NCBI GenBank assembly: GCA_963383645.1
Contig: OY726560.1
Location: 71,181,399-71,245,398, forward strand
DNA: 64,000 nt
DNA from: Muscardinus avellanarius
Taxonomy: Eukaryota; Chordata; Mammalia; Rodentia; Gliridae
Reading direction: 5' to 3'
The notes under the pieces are model-generated. The model was not told the origin of the DNA, made no database searches, and was given only the letters and a program-made list of their open reading frames with translations. Position numbers and translations under genes: made by a program. Positions 33,956 to 46,034 of this stretch are shown here, in pieces. Each line of letters starts with the position of its first letter. Within the stretch, counting starts at the first letter, position 1.

Positions 33956-36038
33956 AGGATGTCCCCTGTACCTGCAAAAACTGATATAAGCTGATAATAG
34001 CGTACACATGATACAACTATGAGGTTATTCTTCTGCTGTTATTCAAAAGAGTGATTAGACAGGAACTTGTGGAGAAAAGTACACAGAGGCAGATGCTGGC
34101 TGAGTGGTCCAAGCACTACCGAGGGAAATCCTATGGGCAGGAAGTGCTGCTTGAGAGAAGCCCATCAGTAATTTCAGCCCAGTGTTCTTAGACCTTTGGC
34201 CCAAGGGGATCTAAGAGCCACAGAGGCAAGCTTCTTCCTTCAGTGCAGCCACTGAGCCTATAGGTAGACTAAGAGGATGTTCCCAAAGGAGAGTTAAGAA
34301 AGAAGATAGATAAGGTAGAGGAATATATGGGTTACATAAAAATCTAGTAATGTCTTCTGGGAGAATAGTTTGTAAGCTGCCTGAGGCATTTCCTAGAGCC
34401 CTGTGCCCACTCTCAGGACTGTAGAAACCAGGCCACCCTGAGGCCTTCTACACATGGCTAACTTGCTCCTGCCACTTAGGAAAAAGACTCTTCCCTTTCC
34501 ATTCTAAAACGTCCCGTTCTCACTTATTTTTTTCTGCTGACAGGTAGTGATGGGAAGGGGTGCGTTGATTTGTCATGGGGTATTATTTTTACTGGTACAC
34601 AGTATCCCTGAGCAAAGCAGCCTACCAATCAGCTTTGGATTTCCACAGAGAAAGACGCTGAGGCTCCCAGAAGCTTGAGAGCCTGCACCTGGTCCAGCAT
34701 TCTTTCCAGTGTGAAGAAGGCAGCCCAGGAAGCCTGGGAAAGCCCCCTAGCACCCATGTAAATTCCACCCCCCAGGCTACCTTCTTCAAAATTATCCCAG
34801 TTAAAAAACAAGAAGACGGGCTCAGTTATGGGGTTATACTCAAGCCCTCCCAGAAAACAGTCCTGGGAGAAACTGGAGCTCTTTCATCCCTAACCCAAGT
34901 CCACGCTCCTCCCCCCTCCTCCTCCCAGTGGAAAAAAGGAAGGCAGATTCCACTTCTTAATTTCAGACACAGAAACTCACATGGGCGGAGTGACATGCTA
35001 TTCCATGGGTTTATGTATTTTTCAAATCATCACTTCATTTCGACATCTAATCACATTATAATTTCCTCCTGCCACATGAAGTGTGGTGGACAACCTTTGT
35101 TTTATGGAGTAGATTGGCTAATACTGGTGGCATGGAGAGTTTTTATTGCTTTACTTGCTCTCCTCCAAATATTTCTCTGTAGACATCTCATATTTAAGGT
35201 TCTTTTTTAAAAGTCTATTTGTGTTCTATTGGAACATAAGAAAAAGACCGTTGGTCAATAGTTGGTCCATGGGTTATTAGTTGGCTGATTTTATAGATTG
35301 AAATATAAAGGAAAAGAGAACACAGTTGCTTTGTGTACCAAGCAGCAACCATACGCTTTTCCTGTCTCCTTGCTGAGCTGGAAACTAGACTCTTCATATA
35401 TTATTGGTTTAAATAACATTTAGTTTCAGATCCAATAGAATAATATGATGGAATCATTAATGCAAGAAAATTAAGATGTTCCACTCCTAGAACATACTAA
35501 CTTCAGAACAGGAGTCTAAATATCTTGTAAAAATGCTTCCTATACAACCTTCAATAAATAATGGAGCATACTTAATTACTTATATAAAATATAATTTTTA
35601 TAAATTCTTTTTCTGTAGCCTTTTGAATTCTAATTTTCCTATGCAAAATTCAAGTCTGTATTATTTATTCATAGTCCCTCATTTATAAGCCATCCACTGG
35701 GGAAATATGTTGCCATGCAAAGTCATGAGATGATTTAATTTTTATCATCCATACATGGTTCTCAGTCTTGTAAACATAGATTTACTTTCTAGCTGCATAA
35801 TGCCATTAATATCACAATTTCTTAAAATACCGACTCCTATATAGTCATTGCCAAACTATATGCTTCTCACTTATTTCTGAATAATAGTTATGTATATAAT
35901 TAAAAGAAAGCACAGCACCCTGGTGATGTTGAGCACTGACTCAAAATAAACATTAAACAAATTCTAATCCAGGGGTCCTAAGAGTGGTATTATACATTTC
36001 TCACATTAAAATAAAAATTTCCTTCCCAAAGCAAAAGA

Positions 36039-36090
<52 letters not shown>

Positions 36091-37129
36091 TTTGAAAAAT
36101 GGAAAGACTCTATTTATGTCTTGGCAGAGCCCTTCATGATGGAAAAAATTAATATGGGCAGAGGCTATAATTCATTAAACACAACAAGCACATGCTCAGT
36201 AGATGTCACTGGCGAACCCAACATACCATTTCGTTATTACTACTATAATTCCTCCACAGAAATCTATTCACTGAGACAAAATTCCCATAGTCCAAATAAT
36301 GTATCTTGAAGTTAAGCAAACATCCAAAATGTTAATCCTCTGTTTCAAAATAATTATTCTCCTTAGCATGATTACTTAACTGCTCTTTGAAAGTAATTGT
36401 GCTCTAGTATTTATATAAACAGCAACCTGAAGATGAAGCAATTTAGAAATGCTACGAATAACTCACAGTACCTGTTCCTACGACTCCGAATCTGTTCTCA
36501 AACAGGAACAACTTGCTGTTTTCAACTGGTCTGGAAATAGATGTGCAGAGAAATAAAAGTCCAACAAGGAAAAGCACTGTTCCATACCTGTCCCACTCTT
36601 TCAAAGCAAATGGCTGCTCCTTTCCATTATCCCAGTGCAGGGGTGAAGCAGGTCAGTGGAGTCAGGTTACTTTTCATTTGTTACTCTACCAGCCAATTGG
36701 TTATCCCTCTGGAAAACATAACAAAGAGAGACTAAAACATGCATGACTGTCCAGTTTGCTATTACAAGGCACCCAGTGATACCCAAACATATGCCACCCA
36801 CTTTTTATCCTTCAGCAGCCGGTGCTCGACTCAGCCATTGCTGCCAGGGAAGCTGCCCCAGTGGGTCCAGCTGGACTTTCCATTAAGAAAAGAAGCTCAT
36901 CTCTTGGCCTGGAGAGTGGGCTCTTTCAAGTTTTACTTTCCTTTTTGTCTAAGGCCAGGACTAATAACTTGATTTAAATTACTGGAAAGACCATGTAATT
37001 TTAATTAGGGGGAAGCTTTTTAATTTTCCACTACATTAATCCAACTATTTTCATATCTACACATTTTACCCTAATCTTTAAGGGGGCACCAAGTCACAGT
37101 AGTTTAATCTTGCTAAAACAATACCCAGA
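33956..37129. other. Unassigned sequence with a TA tract
   Basis: About 3.2 kb without a recognisable exon or repeat. Contains (TA)n at 36042-36087. Short plus-strand ORFs at 36513-36972 look random. It is the longest stretch right of the exon with so few repeats. Confidence 0.5.
36042..36087. repeat. (TA)n microsatellite
   Basis: An uninterrupted TA run of about 22-23 units. It is self-complementary and can extrude as a hairpin. Confidence 0.97.
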
Positions 37130-37241
37130 CTCTCATATAAAAAGTCACATGGAGGAGAGAGCTATATGCATATATGATTTTATCACATTGAACCTCACTA
37201 TGATGTGTAATTGTGATGCAGTAACAAAATATTTTTTTAAA
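37130..37241 (+). mobile_element. Older L1 3' UTR end fragment
   Basis: ctatatgcatatatgatttt, cctcactatgatgtgtaatt and gatgcagtaacaaaatattttttt are typical of an older squirrel L1 3' end. The next L1 inserted at its A tail. Confidence 0.6.
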
Positions 37242-37253
37242 AATTAAAATCCC

Positions 37254-38174
37254 TTCTATTCCGATTCTCTGCAGTGCTTTTATCAAAAATGGATGTTGAA
37301 TTTTATCAAAAGCTTTTTCAGCACCTATTGAAATGATCATGTGATTTTTGTCTTTGGTTCTGTTTATATGATGAATTACATGGATTGATTTTCATATGTT
37401 GAACCAGCCTTGCACCCCTGGGATGAACCCTACCTGGTCATGGTGTATGATTTTCTTTATGTGGTTTCAAATGCGTGTTGCTAGTATTTTGTTTAGCAGT
37501 TTTGCATCCAAGTTAATCAAAGATATAGGCCTGTAGTTTTCCTTCCTTGAACTGTCCCTATTTGGTTTTGGCATTAATGTGATGTTGGCTTCATAGAATG
37601 TATTTGGGAGAGTCCATGTTATGGGTTTTTTTTTTTTTTTTCCAATTTCACAAAATAGATTGAGGAGTATCGGGGACCAGCCAAGATGTCCATCAACAGA
37701 TGAATGGATACAAAACTGGGATGTGTACACAATGGTATTTTACTCAGCCATAAAGAAAAACACAATTGCATCATTTACAGAGAAATGAATGGAACTGGAG
37801 GACATTATACTCATTGAGATTAGTCAGTCACAAAAAAATAAAAAATCGGATGCTCTCCCTAATATGTGAAAGCTAGGAAGAAATGGATAACAGGAAGAAC
37901 TCTACATGAAGAAGGAGATTCTACAGATGAGCAAATAAGACTACCTAACTGAGGGTATGGGAGGAGGAAGAGGGAAACTCTCTAAAGCACATGATGTACT
38001 TAAACAAATATACCAAAGTCAATCACTAAGCCAAGCATAGGAAGGAGGGAGGGGGAGAGAATGGGGTGGGAATTGGGTAAGGGCTAACTGGGTGATATGT
38101 GCATGTATGTCTCCACTATCTTTTATCCCATTAAGCTATATGATTACAATGCACCAATAAAAAATTTTAAAAAG
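37254..38174 (+). mobile_element. 5'-inverted, truncated LINE-1 (second twin-priming structure)
   Basis: The 9-bp TSD taaaatccc is at 37245-37253 and 38175-38183. The left part (37254 to about 37675) is ORF2 reverse transcriptase in minus orientation. It encodes [30 protein letters not shown] and the [10 protein letters not shown] segment. From about 37680 the 3' end of the L1 runs in plus orientation (gccaagatgtccatcaacag to gattacaatgcaccaataaa). The interval from FADD to the Cys motif is missing. A T15 run at 37627 lies inside the RT part. Confidence 0.9.
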
Positions 38175-38295
38175 TAAAATCCCAGTGAGACTACATGAGA
38201 TTGTATAGATTATTTTTCTCAAAATGGATTATAGGATAAAACTATAAAATATTGAAAACAGAATTAAAATTTTAAAACCTAAAAATAGTTCCATG

Positions 38296-38454
38296 AGCCG
38301 GGTGTGGTGGCGCATGCTTGTAATCTCCACACTTGGGAGGCGGAGACAGAGGATCACACAGGTTCGAATCCAGTCTCACTCTTTTCAAATAAAATATAAA
38401 AAATAGGTCTGGGAGTGTAGCCCAGAGGTAGAAGGGTTCCATCCCCAGTACCAC

Positions 38455-38486
<32 letters not shown>
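38296..38486 (+). repeat. B1-dID SINE, type i
   Basis: From agccgggtgtggtggcgcat to ccatccccagtaccacc plus a long A tail. The flanks share g(t)tccatgag / gtcccatgag. Confidence 0.94.
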
Positions 38487-38489
<3 letters not shown>

Positions 38490-38935
38490 GTCCCATGAGA
38501 AATAGTTCCTATGATTTTCAGTAAGATTTCCTCCTAGATGAACAAGTCCTAAAGGATAGTGACTTGTATCCTAAAGACACACCGCTCTTGCACTTGACCT
38601 CGGAGACTGAAGGTGGAGTTCGCTTAGCGGACTGGTAGCAAAACCTAAGGTTAATTTGTGTGCACATTTCAGAACACTTTCACCTCTAGAGGGCATTGGT
38701 TTATTGAATACCAAGTAATAAAAGGCTATTGCTTCTAGATCCTGTTTTCCAGCCAGAGTGTAGAAAGCAGCTCATCATTAGAAAAAAAAAAAAAAATCAA
38801 GCCAAACAACTAATCGAAAGAAATTTAAGAACTAGTCAAGTTCCAGCATCACTTCAGCTTAAGGACAGTGTCCTTAAACTAAATAAAAATAGTTGATGTA
38901 TTAATAAGGTAGCTTTTTTGAAAATTACAGTTTAT

Positions 38936-39128
38936 GAACTGGGCATACTGGTACATTGCCTGCAATCCCCACCATTCAGGGGGCTGAGACAAGATTTCAA
39001 GACCAGCCTGGAAATTTTAGCAAGACCTTCTCTCAAAATTAATAAAATTATTTTTTCAATGACTGAGACTATAGCTCAGTACTTACTTAGCACATTTAAG
39101 ATAAGACCCTTTCAGTCCTAGTGCCAGA
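38936..39128 (+). repeat. Dimeric SINE, strongly diverged
   Basis: aactgggcatactggtacat, gggggctgagacaagatttc and an ID half tatagctcagtacttacttag that keeps the longer 'acttagca' ID form. Probably one of the oldest copies here. Confidence 0.75.
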
Positions 39129-39261
39129 AAAAAATTCAAATATTTGAAAAAAAGTTTCAAATTCAGTTTAATAGCAAATATTTTTAGTAAAATCCATTAT
39201 TTTTGCACAACAAATCACTTTCCTTATGTCACTAATTTTATAGTATTTCATAAATCATTTA

Positions 39262-39476
39262 CTTTTATTTTTAGGGGGTACTAGGTATGGAACCCAGGGG
39301 CATTCTACCTCCAAGCTATACCCTCAGACATATTTTTTATTCTATATTTCGACACAGAGTCTCACTAAGTTGCAGAGGGCCTCACTAAGTAGCTGAGGCT
39401 GTCCACAAATCTGCGATCCTCCTGTCTTGACCTCCCAAATACTGGCATTACAAGTGTGCACCACCACACCCAGCTA
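39262..39476 (-). repeat. B1-dID SINE, type iii, minus strand
   Basis: ctaggtatggaacccagggg, ttttattctatatttcgaca, caccaccacacccagct. The TSD is approximately aatcattt(a/g)ctttta. Confidence 0.95.
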
Positions 39477-39569
39477 ATCATTTGCTTTTAAAAAAATGAA
39501 GTATTGCAAATCTCTTGAGTGAAGTGTGACTGTAGCTGTGTTTCAAAGAGAAGCACAGAATCTTATTCA

Positions 39570-39700
39570 CCTGTTCTTTCAACAATTAGTCCTCTACTGG
39601 TTCAGGCACTGGAATAAGCGCTAGAAATATGCTGATAAACAAAAGCAACCCCAGATCCCATGTTTGTAAATCACAGAGTTAGAGCCTTCAAAAAGAGACA
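39570..39700 (-). repeat. L2 3'-end relic, antisense
   Basis: caacaattagtcctctactgg, ttcaggcactggaataagcgc and atatgctgataaacaaaagc correspond to the reverse complement of the L2 block listed at 24466. Confidence 0.6.
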
Positions 39701-40539
39701 GAGAGTAATCAAGGAAGTAAAAAAATGAAACTCAAGGAAGTATGAAAATGAAAATTTGGAGAGATGCTATAAGATCTTATAAATCAATGAACAAATGATT
39801 AGACAAAACTTCCCTAAATGTAAACAACCAAGAACAGATCTAAAAAGAACTAGAAGAGAGGGTTACTGTAAAAGCAAATATATTCCAGGCAGGTGGAAGA
39901 GAATGTTGAAAGACTCTTGGTGCTTAAATTAGAGAAATGAAGGGAACATTATGACATATGTTATCATGCATAGGATATTATTACATACCTAGACATATGG
40001 AAATTCTGATATACCATTTTAAAATACAGCCAGAGATGAATGGAATCCTGCTCCATTTACCAGGTGGGACTTTTTAGAAGAGGTATGTTTCAAATGATGT
40101 TAGTAAAAGAGAGTAACTGAGGAAAAACACATAAACAGTTCCTTCATGAAAAATGCACTGCATACGAAAGCACTGTGAAGGGAATCATGTTTTGAAGAGG
40201 AGAACGTATCAGATTCCCCATGACTGAACTGAAGAGGCCTCTCTATGAGGGGAAAATTAGAGTGAAAACCCTGTTGGTGGTAGGAAGGGGAGGTTAAATG
40301 CTTAACTCTCCTTGTATGTTCTATTGTTGGAGTCTTTGCTATTCCTTTATATACCTCTCAATTACACCATGTGGTAGGGATATTACAAGAGATGACTAGT
40401 ACATTAGCACAAAACCTACAATGGTGCCAGATGAATTATTGGAATATTCAACCAAAACAATCTAACACATGAGCATTAAGGAAAGGAGTCATTTAATTGT
40501 ATATCTCAGCAGGAAAAAACATCACTCACTCACTTTTTT
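39701..40539. other. Unassigned sequence
   Basis: No gene or repeat that can be named. Purine-rich on the plus strand. Confidence 0.45.
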
Positions 40540-40745
40540 TGTGTGTGTGTGGGTCTGGGGATGGAACCCAGGGGCATTCGACCTCCAAACTACACCCCCT
40601 GCCCTATTTTTTATTCTTTATTTTGAAACCGGGTCTCACTAAGTTGCAGAGGTCTCACTAAGTAGCTGAGGCTGTCTGCGAACCAGGATCCTCCAGTCTC
40701 AGCCTCCCGAATGCTGGAATTACAAGTGTGCGCCACCACGCCTAG
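40540..40745 (-). repeat. B1-dID SINE, type iii, minus strand
   Basis: tctggggatggaacccaggg, ttttattctttattttgaaa, gtgcgccaccacgcctagc. Flanks share catcactcactt. Confidence 0.95.
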
Positions 40746-40966
40746 CACCATCACTCACTTTGAACATGGGATTGGCCATGACACAGCCTCAACATATAAA
40801 TCCTAATCCCCAAACTACCCAAAACAATGAATAAAAGTATTATGGTTACCACTGCTACTCTTATTACTACTTCTGCATAATTTGTGTTATTATTATATAT
40901 GTAATTCATGCTCTCATTTTGTAAATTTCAAAGGATTCTATAATCTGATTAAGATTCATTGTGTTG

Positions 40967-41180
40967 AGCCAGGCGTGGTGGCCCACACTTGTAATCCCTG
41001 TGCTTGGGAGGCAGAGACAGGAGGATCGCGCAGGTTCGAAGCCAGCCTCAGCTACTTAGTGAGGCTCTCAGCAACTTAGTGAGACCCTGTTTCCAAATAA
41101 AATATAAAATAGGCCTGGGAGGATAGCCTGGAGGTAGAAAGCCCCTGGGTTCCATTCCTAGTAACACCAAAAAAAAAAAA
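40967..41180 (+). repeat. B1-dID SINE, type ii
   Basis: From gccaggcgtggtggcccaca to attcctagtaacacc plus an A tail. The TSD t(c/t)attgtgttgag is on both sides. Confidence 0.96.
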
Positions 41181-41979
41181 TCTATTGTGTTGAGTAAAAT
41201 TAGGAAAGAAATGATAGGCGATTGTCTTATGTAAAATGAAGCAGTCCATTATCACTCCAGCAGTAACCACCAAGCAATTCCCACAATTCTTCTGCAAAAT
41301 TTAGTGCTTTTATATTTCTGGAAAGCAAATTGGTTATTTCCTGTTTTGTTTTATAATTTTCCTAAGTTAAAAAATATCCTTTAAAAGAGAAGTTACAAGG
41401 GGGATAAAAATTGAATATGCTAAAATCTATAAATACGCAGAACTTTGGAACTATCTCTAGAATCATTAAGATTCTAAGAATTTTAATGCCTGGGGTCCAC
41501 CAGGATTGTTCCAAAGCAAACTCTAGCAGAAAGGGTGAGGTTCTGGCATTTTTAAAGGCTCTCCAGATGATTCTAAAGAGCTGCCTGGGTTGAGAGCCAA
41601 TGCTCACCACACAGCAGAGATAGCTGACACAGAGAGTTCTTCAGTTCAGTGATATGGAAAGCACCTGCCTACCAGGTGGCTCTTTGGTGGAATTTTCCAT
41701 TGCCTATGTTTCCTCAGAAAACACTTATTGAAGATAAGGGCATCCATGTGATTAAACACAAAATAAAATTTGGTTTTACATAGTTTAACTCAGGATGAAG
41801 CATGCAAAAAGAAGATTCATCTTTTTAGACTTTCAGAAAGCCACTCTCCATACCTCCTCTGCAGAAATATAAAGTGTACTCTTCATCCTCCCGATCTGTT
41901 ATCAACTGTCTACTACAATGTGCCAAAAATTACACTAGGAATGTTTATATACACAGATTGTTTTCTAGGGCTAGTTTGG
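41181..41979. other. Unassigned sequence
   Basis: No named repeat or exon. The 95-residue plus-strand ORF at 41770-42057 runs into the following L1 and SINE and is not a gene. Confidence 0.45.
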
Positions 41980-42650
41980 ACACTTGTTAAGGAGTTACTC
42001 TTCACTATGGAAATCAGCATAGAGATTCTTCAAAAAACTAGAAAGGTAGCTGGGTAGAGTGGCACATGCCTGTAACCCAGTTCTTGGAAGGCTGAGACAG
42101 GAGGATCACAGGTTTGAGGCTAGCCTCAGCAACTGAGACCCTCAGAAACTTAGTTAGAGCCTGTTTCAAAATAAAAAGGGCTGGGGAGATAGCTCAAAGT
42201 AGAAACTTCCTGGGTTCAATCCCCAGTACCAAAAAAAAGACTAGGAATGGAATTACCATATGACTCTGCTATACTACTCCTTGGCATCTTTCCAAAAGAT
42301 TAAAGCTAGAATATAATAGGGATATATGCATATCCAAGTTTATAGCCAAATTATTGAATCAGCCTAGGTGTCTATCCACAGATGAATAGATGAAGAAAAT
42401 GTGGTACATACACACAATCGAATTTTACTACTATACCATAAAGAAGAACAAAATTACATCATTCACAGTGAAATGGAACTAGAGAATATATTGTTAAGTG
42501 AGATCAGCCAGTCAGTCACAGAAACTGAAGGTCTTATATGTGAAAGCTAGAACAAAATAAGAAAAAAAAAAACAACCCTCCAATAATAGAAGGTCAAAGG
42601 CAGTAGAGAAAGTGATGGGGAAAACAAGGCTTAAAAAGAAAATAAAAAGC
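41980..42650 (+). mobile_element. Older L1 3' end, split by a SINE
   Basis: cactatggaaatcagcatag precedes the SINE, and gaatggaattaccatatgac, gcatctttccaaaagattaa, ctatccacagatgaatagatg and agtgagatcagccagtcagtc follow it. These are ORF2 end and 3' UTR motifs with several stops. Confidence 0.85.
42046..42238 (+). repeat. B1-dID SINE, type iii-like
   Basis: agctgggtagagtggcacat to caatccccagtacc plus an A tail. It is inserted in the L1 end and flanked by aaaactagaaa / aagactaggaa. Confidence 0.92.
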
Positions 42651-42711
42651 AACTCTTTCCTGGTCTCTCAAAATCAGAACTGAGTACACTGGTAGCACTT
42701 TAAAAAAAAAT

Positions 42712-42913
42712 TTTTTTTTTTTTTTGGTGGTACTGGAGTTCCTGGAAATCCTTCTACCTCTGGGCTACACTCCTAGCACTCCTAGACCTATTTTATATTT
42801 TTATTTGGAAACAGGGTCTCTTAAGCCAGAATGGCTGGCTTCGAGCTGGCGCAATCCTCCTGTCTCCGCCTCCCAAGCGCGGGGATTACAAGCGTGCGCC
42901 ACCACACCCGGCA
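42712..42913 (-). repeat. B1-dID SINE, type i, minus strand
   Basis: T tail, ggtactggagttcctggaaa, a small repeat of cactcctag, then aagcgtgcgccaccacacccggc. The flanks share cacttta. Confidence 0.95.
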
Positions 42914-43004
42914 CACTTTACAAATTTAAATGTACAATCCTGTTATATTTCATCCCAAATCTATAATTAATCATCAGGCTGAATGACTGATGCAACAAAC
43001 AGGA

Positions 43005-43200
43005 GTTGCTCCCTGTTATCGTTCAGTCAGAGGCACCATACTGGGCGCTGGGGAGTCAGAGGTTGTAGTAATGATGGTGGGTGGTAATGATGGCGGTGGT
43101 GTTGGTGATAATGGTGATGAGAATAACTAACATTTTAACTAGATTGTCTCACTGAATCCCCACAAAATTATTAAGTGGTAAAATAATACTATCTTTTCCT
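43005..43200 (+). repeat. MIR-like relic with GGT/GAT simple sequence
   Basis: gatgagaataactaacatttt and tgtctcactgaatccccacaa fit MIR. The preceding ggtggtaatgatggcggtgg is imperfect triplet-rich sequence. Confidence 0.5.
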
Positions 43201-43634
43201 TTAAACTCTGAGATTCTCAAAATGATATCACAATTTTACTGGCTTCGCAGAACTACTGGCAAAGGCTCTCCTCAGCTGAACTGTGGTCAGGCTTTGCCTT
43301 CTAGCCGTGGACCTTCAAGTCTCTCTCCATCTTGCCTGTGTTAACCAGTTGTAAGAAGAATCATTTTGTCAGTTTAGAGAGAATTCCCCCATCTTAATCT
43401 CTGATAACACTCAATAACTCATCAAATTTTATATCCTTCACCCTTAGTATCTGACCTGCCTTCAACAGATTCCTATTAGTCTGTTTAACCAAAATCTCTA
43501 TCCTTGACCCTGATGTTTCCGTTTAATGATTTTCCATCTCCTGACCCAACTCTGAGCCTAGACTATATATATACCTGTTAACCTAGGCTGGATTTGGGTT
43601 CATTTGAAAGGAGGATTTTTAGAATTCAGATGAA

Positions 43635-43805
43635 GCCAGGCATGGTGGCCCACAGGTAATCCCAGTACTTCAGAGGCTGAGCCTCAGCAAGTAGTGGGAC
43701 TCTAATCAACTAGTGAGATCCTGTTTCAAAAATAAAAAAAGGAAAAGGAAAATAGGGCTGGGGATGTATTTGGAGGTAGAATGTTCCCAGGTTTAATCTC
43801 TAGTA

Positions 43806-43807
<2 letters not shown>
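43635..43807 (+). repeat. B1-dID SINE, shortened
   Basis: agccaggcatggtggcccac to taatctctagtaata. It lacks part of the left half (the 'acaggaggat...gttc' segment is gone) and leads into a CA tract. Confidence 0.9.

Positions 43808-43848
<41 letters not shown>
43808..43848 (+). repeat. (CA)n microsatellite on a SINE 3' end
   Basis: About 20 CA units start within the terminal 'agtaatacac' of the SINE. Confidence 0.97.
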
Positions 43849-43852
<4 letters not shown>

Positions 43853-44252
43853 TAAGATGAAAATGTATCTTCAGACCAGTCCTGTTAAACCATCGCTAAA
43901 TTGGATTGAAAATGACTGCCATTTTGGTTTCTGCATGCATTTGCTTTTGTGAGCTACTTGGGCACATTTACATGACAATTTGCAAAAGAATTGTAATCAA
44001 AACCCTATTAAAAGAGACTTTTGCCCTGAACAGAGAACTTCTTTGTTTTTATATTCTATCTCTTTTAGTTGATTAACATACGAGATATCTTGGGCTACTG
44101 CTTCTTAGGAAACAACAATTGGTAAAATCATAGATGAAGGTTCTGTTTATAAACAAACAAACAAAAAAAGCTGAGCTAACTCTCCCATCGGGTGAAAGTG
44201 GAAAGGTCCCTCTCAGAATGAGAGGTGTGACCCAATGCCTATCCTCCTACAA

Positions 44253-44296
<44 letters not shown>

Positions 44297-45750
44297 CTGG
44301 GGCCCAGATGTGTCCATGCCATCAAGCCTCCACAACAGCTCTGCTCCTGCCCCTTCCAGAGCCCTCTGATTGCTCCCAAAACCATCATGCTCTGTTGTCA
44401 GTGGGAAGCTGTTCCCAGACCTCAGACACAGCCAGGTCAGCTGGCTCCACCACAAACCCCACTGCTGATGGGCAGCAACTCTGCCATCCCTCGACCTTTG
44501 ACCTTCCTTGCAGGCTTCTCTTCTCTTTGTCTCCTCCATTCTCTCAGGGCCAGGCCTCACTTGCAGACACTAAGCAGAATAACCTAATTGGATCAGTTCA
44601 AAGAATCGATCCTAGAAGTAAGAAGCGGGACTCCTAAACAAGGTAGCTCTTACCTGGGACTCAATCCAACTCTCTCCCTCCCCTAGAACTGACCAGAACT
44701 GGACAATCTCAGGAGAAGGTGAGAAGGTGGGTGGTAATCGATTCCCCATAGGCCCCCATGGTCCATGGCTGTGAACATCCAGCAAGTGGCCCCAAAGCCT
44801 TCTCTGTTAACATTCTTAGAAGCCTGAGCGAAATATTCAATTTAGTACTTATTCTTAAATCTACATATGTAATTTTTAAAAATGTTTATATATATAATTA
44901 AGAATTATATATTTTTAAAAAATTAAGAATATACATATATTTACATACATATAAAGTCCTCAGGATTTCAGTCCTAAAGGAAGGCAGACCTGCTATTCAA
45001 CATGACTGTGATGCCCTCTGGTGTTCAAAAGAGAGGAATTATAAACAGGGGTTTTCAACTTCAAAACATTCCTCACCCCAAATCACCCTTGATTTTCTGT
45101 CCCCCCATGCCTCTCCTCCAGCCACCTGAGATTACAGGAATTGTTGAAAAAACACTTCAAGAACCAGCAGGGCGGGCACACCATGTTCTTGGAGGATGCT
45201 TCCCATTTGTTGCATTCCTCTGAGACTGGAATTTTGCAATAGTGTTTAAGAGCTAGTCAATTAGGGAATGTAAAATACAAGCTTACAAAAATCTAATACC
45301 GGTCTTTATGCATGTATTGAAACATTATAGCGTATCCCATAAATACATACCTGTGTATCCATTAAAAAATAATTTTAAAAGAAAAAAATAAAAAGATATT
45401 AAGAACTTGGTTTTGAAGTTTGTCTGAACACAGAAGCTGTAGGGCAACTGTTGAATGTCTGAGATCTCAGATCTATCCACTTATCAGCTGGGTCAAGACC
45501 GAAGATGCCTGACAGAGTCAAGTAGTAAATGGCACCAAACCACAGAGACTTGGCCAAAGGCAACTGGCCAATTCACAAGCCATGAATAAATGCCCTCCCT
45601 CTTGGGGGTACATTGAGGAGTTCCCAAAATGGCGGGTTTCAGATAAGTTATCCTTGGCTAGCACAGTTATCATCTATCTGCAAAGCCAACAGTTTGCATA
45701 TAATCCATACCAAATTTTGAATCTTAGCGTGCATCCAGGCAAATCTGAAG
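43849..45750. other. Unassigned sequence with a CA tract and an AT palindrome
   Basis: Contains (CA)n at 44254-44294 and the AT-rich inverted repeat atatataatt-aag-aattatatat near 44890. No exon recognised. A 167-residue plus-strand ORF (44134-44637) is built around the CA tract and is rejected. Confidence 0.5.
44254..44294 (+). repeat. (CA)n microsatellite
   Basis: About 20 CA units, not joined to a SINE. Confidence 0.97.
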
Positions 45751-46034
45751 CTGGGCGTGGTGGCGCATGCTTGTAATCCCCACACTTGGGAGGCTGAGAC
45801 AGGAGGATCGCGCAGGTTCAAAGCCAGCCTCAGCTACTTAGTGAGGCTCTCAGCAGCTTAGTGAGACCCTCATTCTATGTACATCCCCTTGCCCTACTCA
45901 GATCCCTGGATGTCTTCTCCATCTCAAATCCTAAAGCTATTTCCAAATAAAAATACAAAATAGGTCTGAGAGTGTAGCCTGGAGGTAGAAAGCACCTGGG
46001 TTCCATCCCCAGTGCAACAAAAATAAAAAATAAA
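45750..46034 (+). repeat. B1-dID SINE, type ii, split by a 67-bp insertion
   Basis: The left part runs agctgggcgtggtggcgcat to cagcttagtgagaccct (45870). The right part resumes tttccaaataaaaatacaaa (about 45940) and ends ccatccccagtgcaac. The 67 bases between them are not SINE but a copy of sequence about 400 bp downstream. Confidence 0.95.
45871..45937. repeat. Templated insertion inside the SINE (copy of 46274-46338)
   Basis: cattctatgtacatcccctt...ggatgtcttct is nearly identical to 46274-46322 (two mismatches in that stretch by my alignment). It is weaker over the last 15-18 bases and in the same orientation. No TSD and no A tail. Confidence 0.88.

Noticed and set aside
44134..44637. 167-residue plus-strand ORF
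   Set aside because: Contains a His/Thr run from the CA tract and shows no similarity to a known family.
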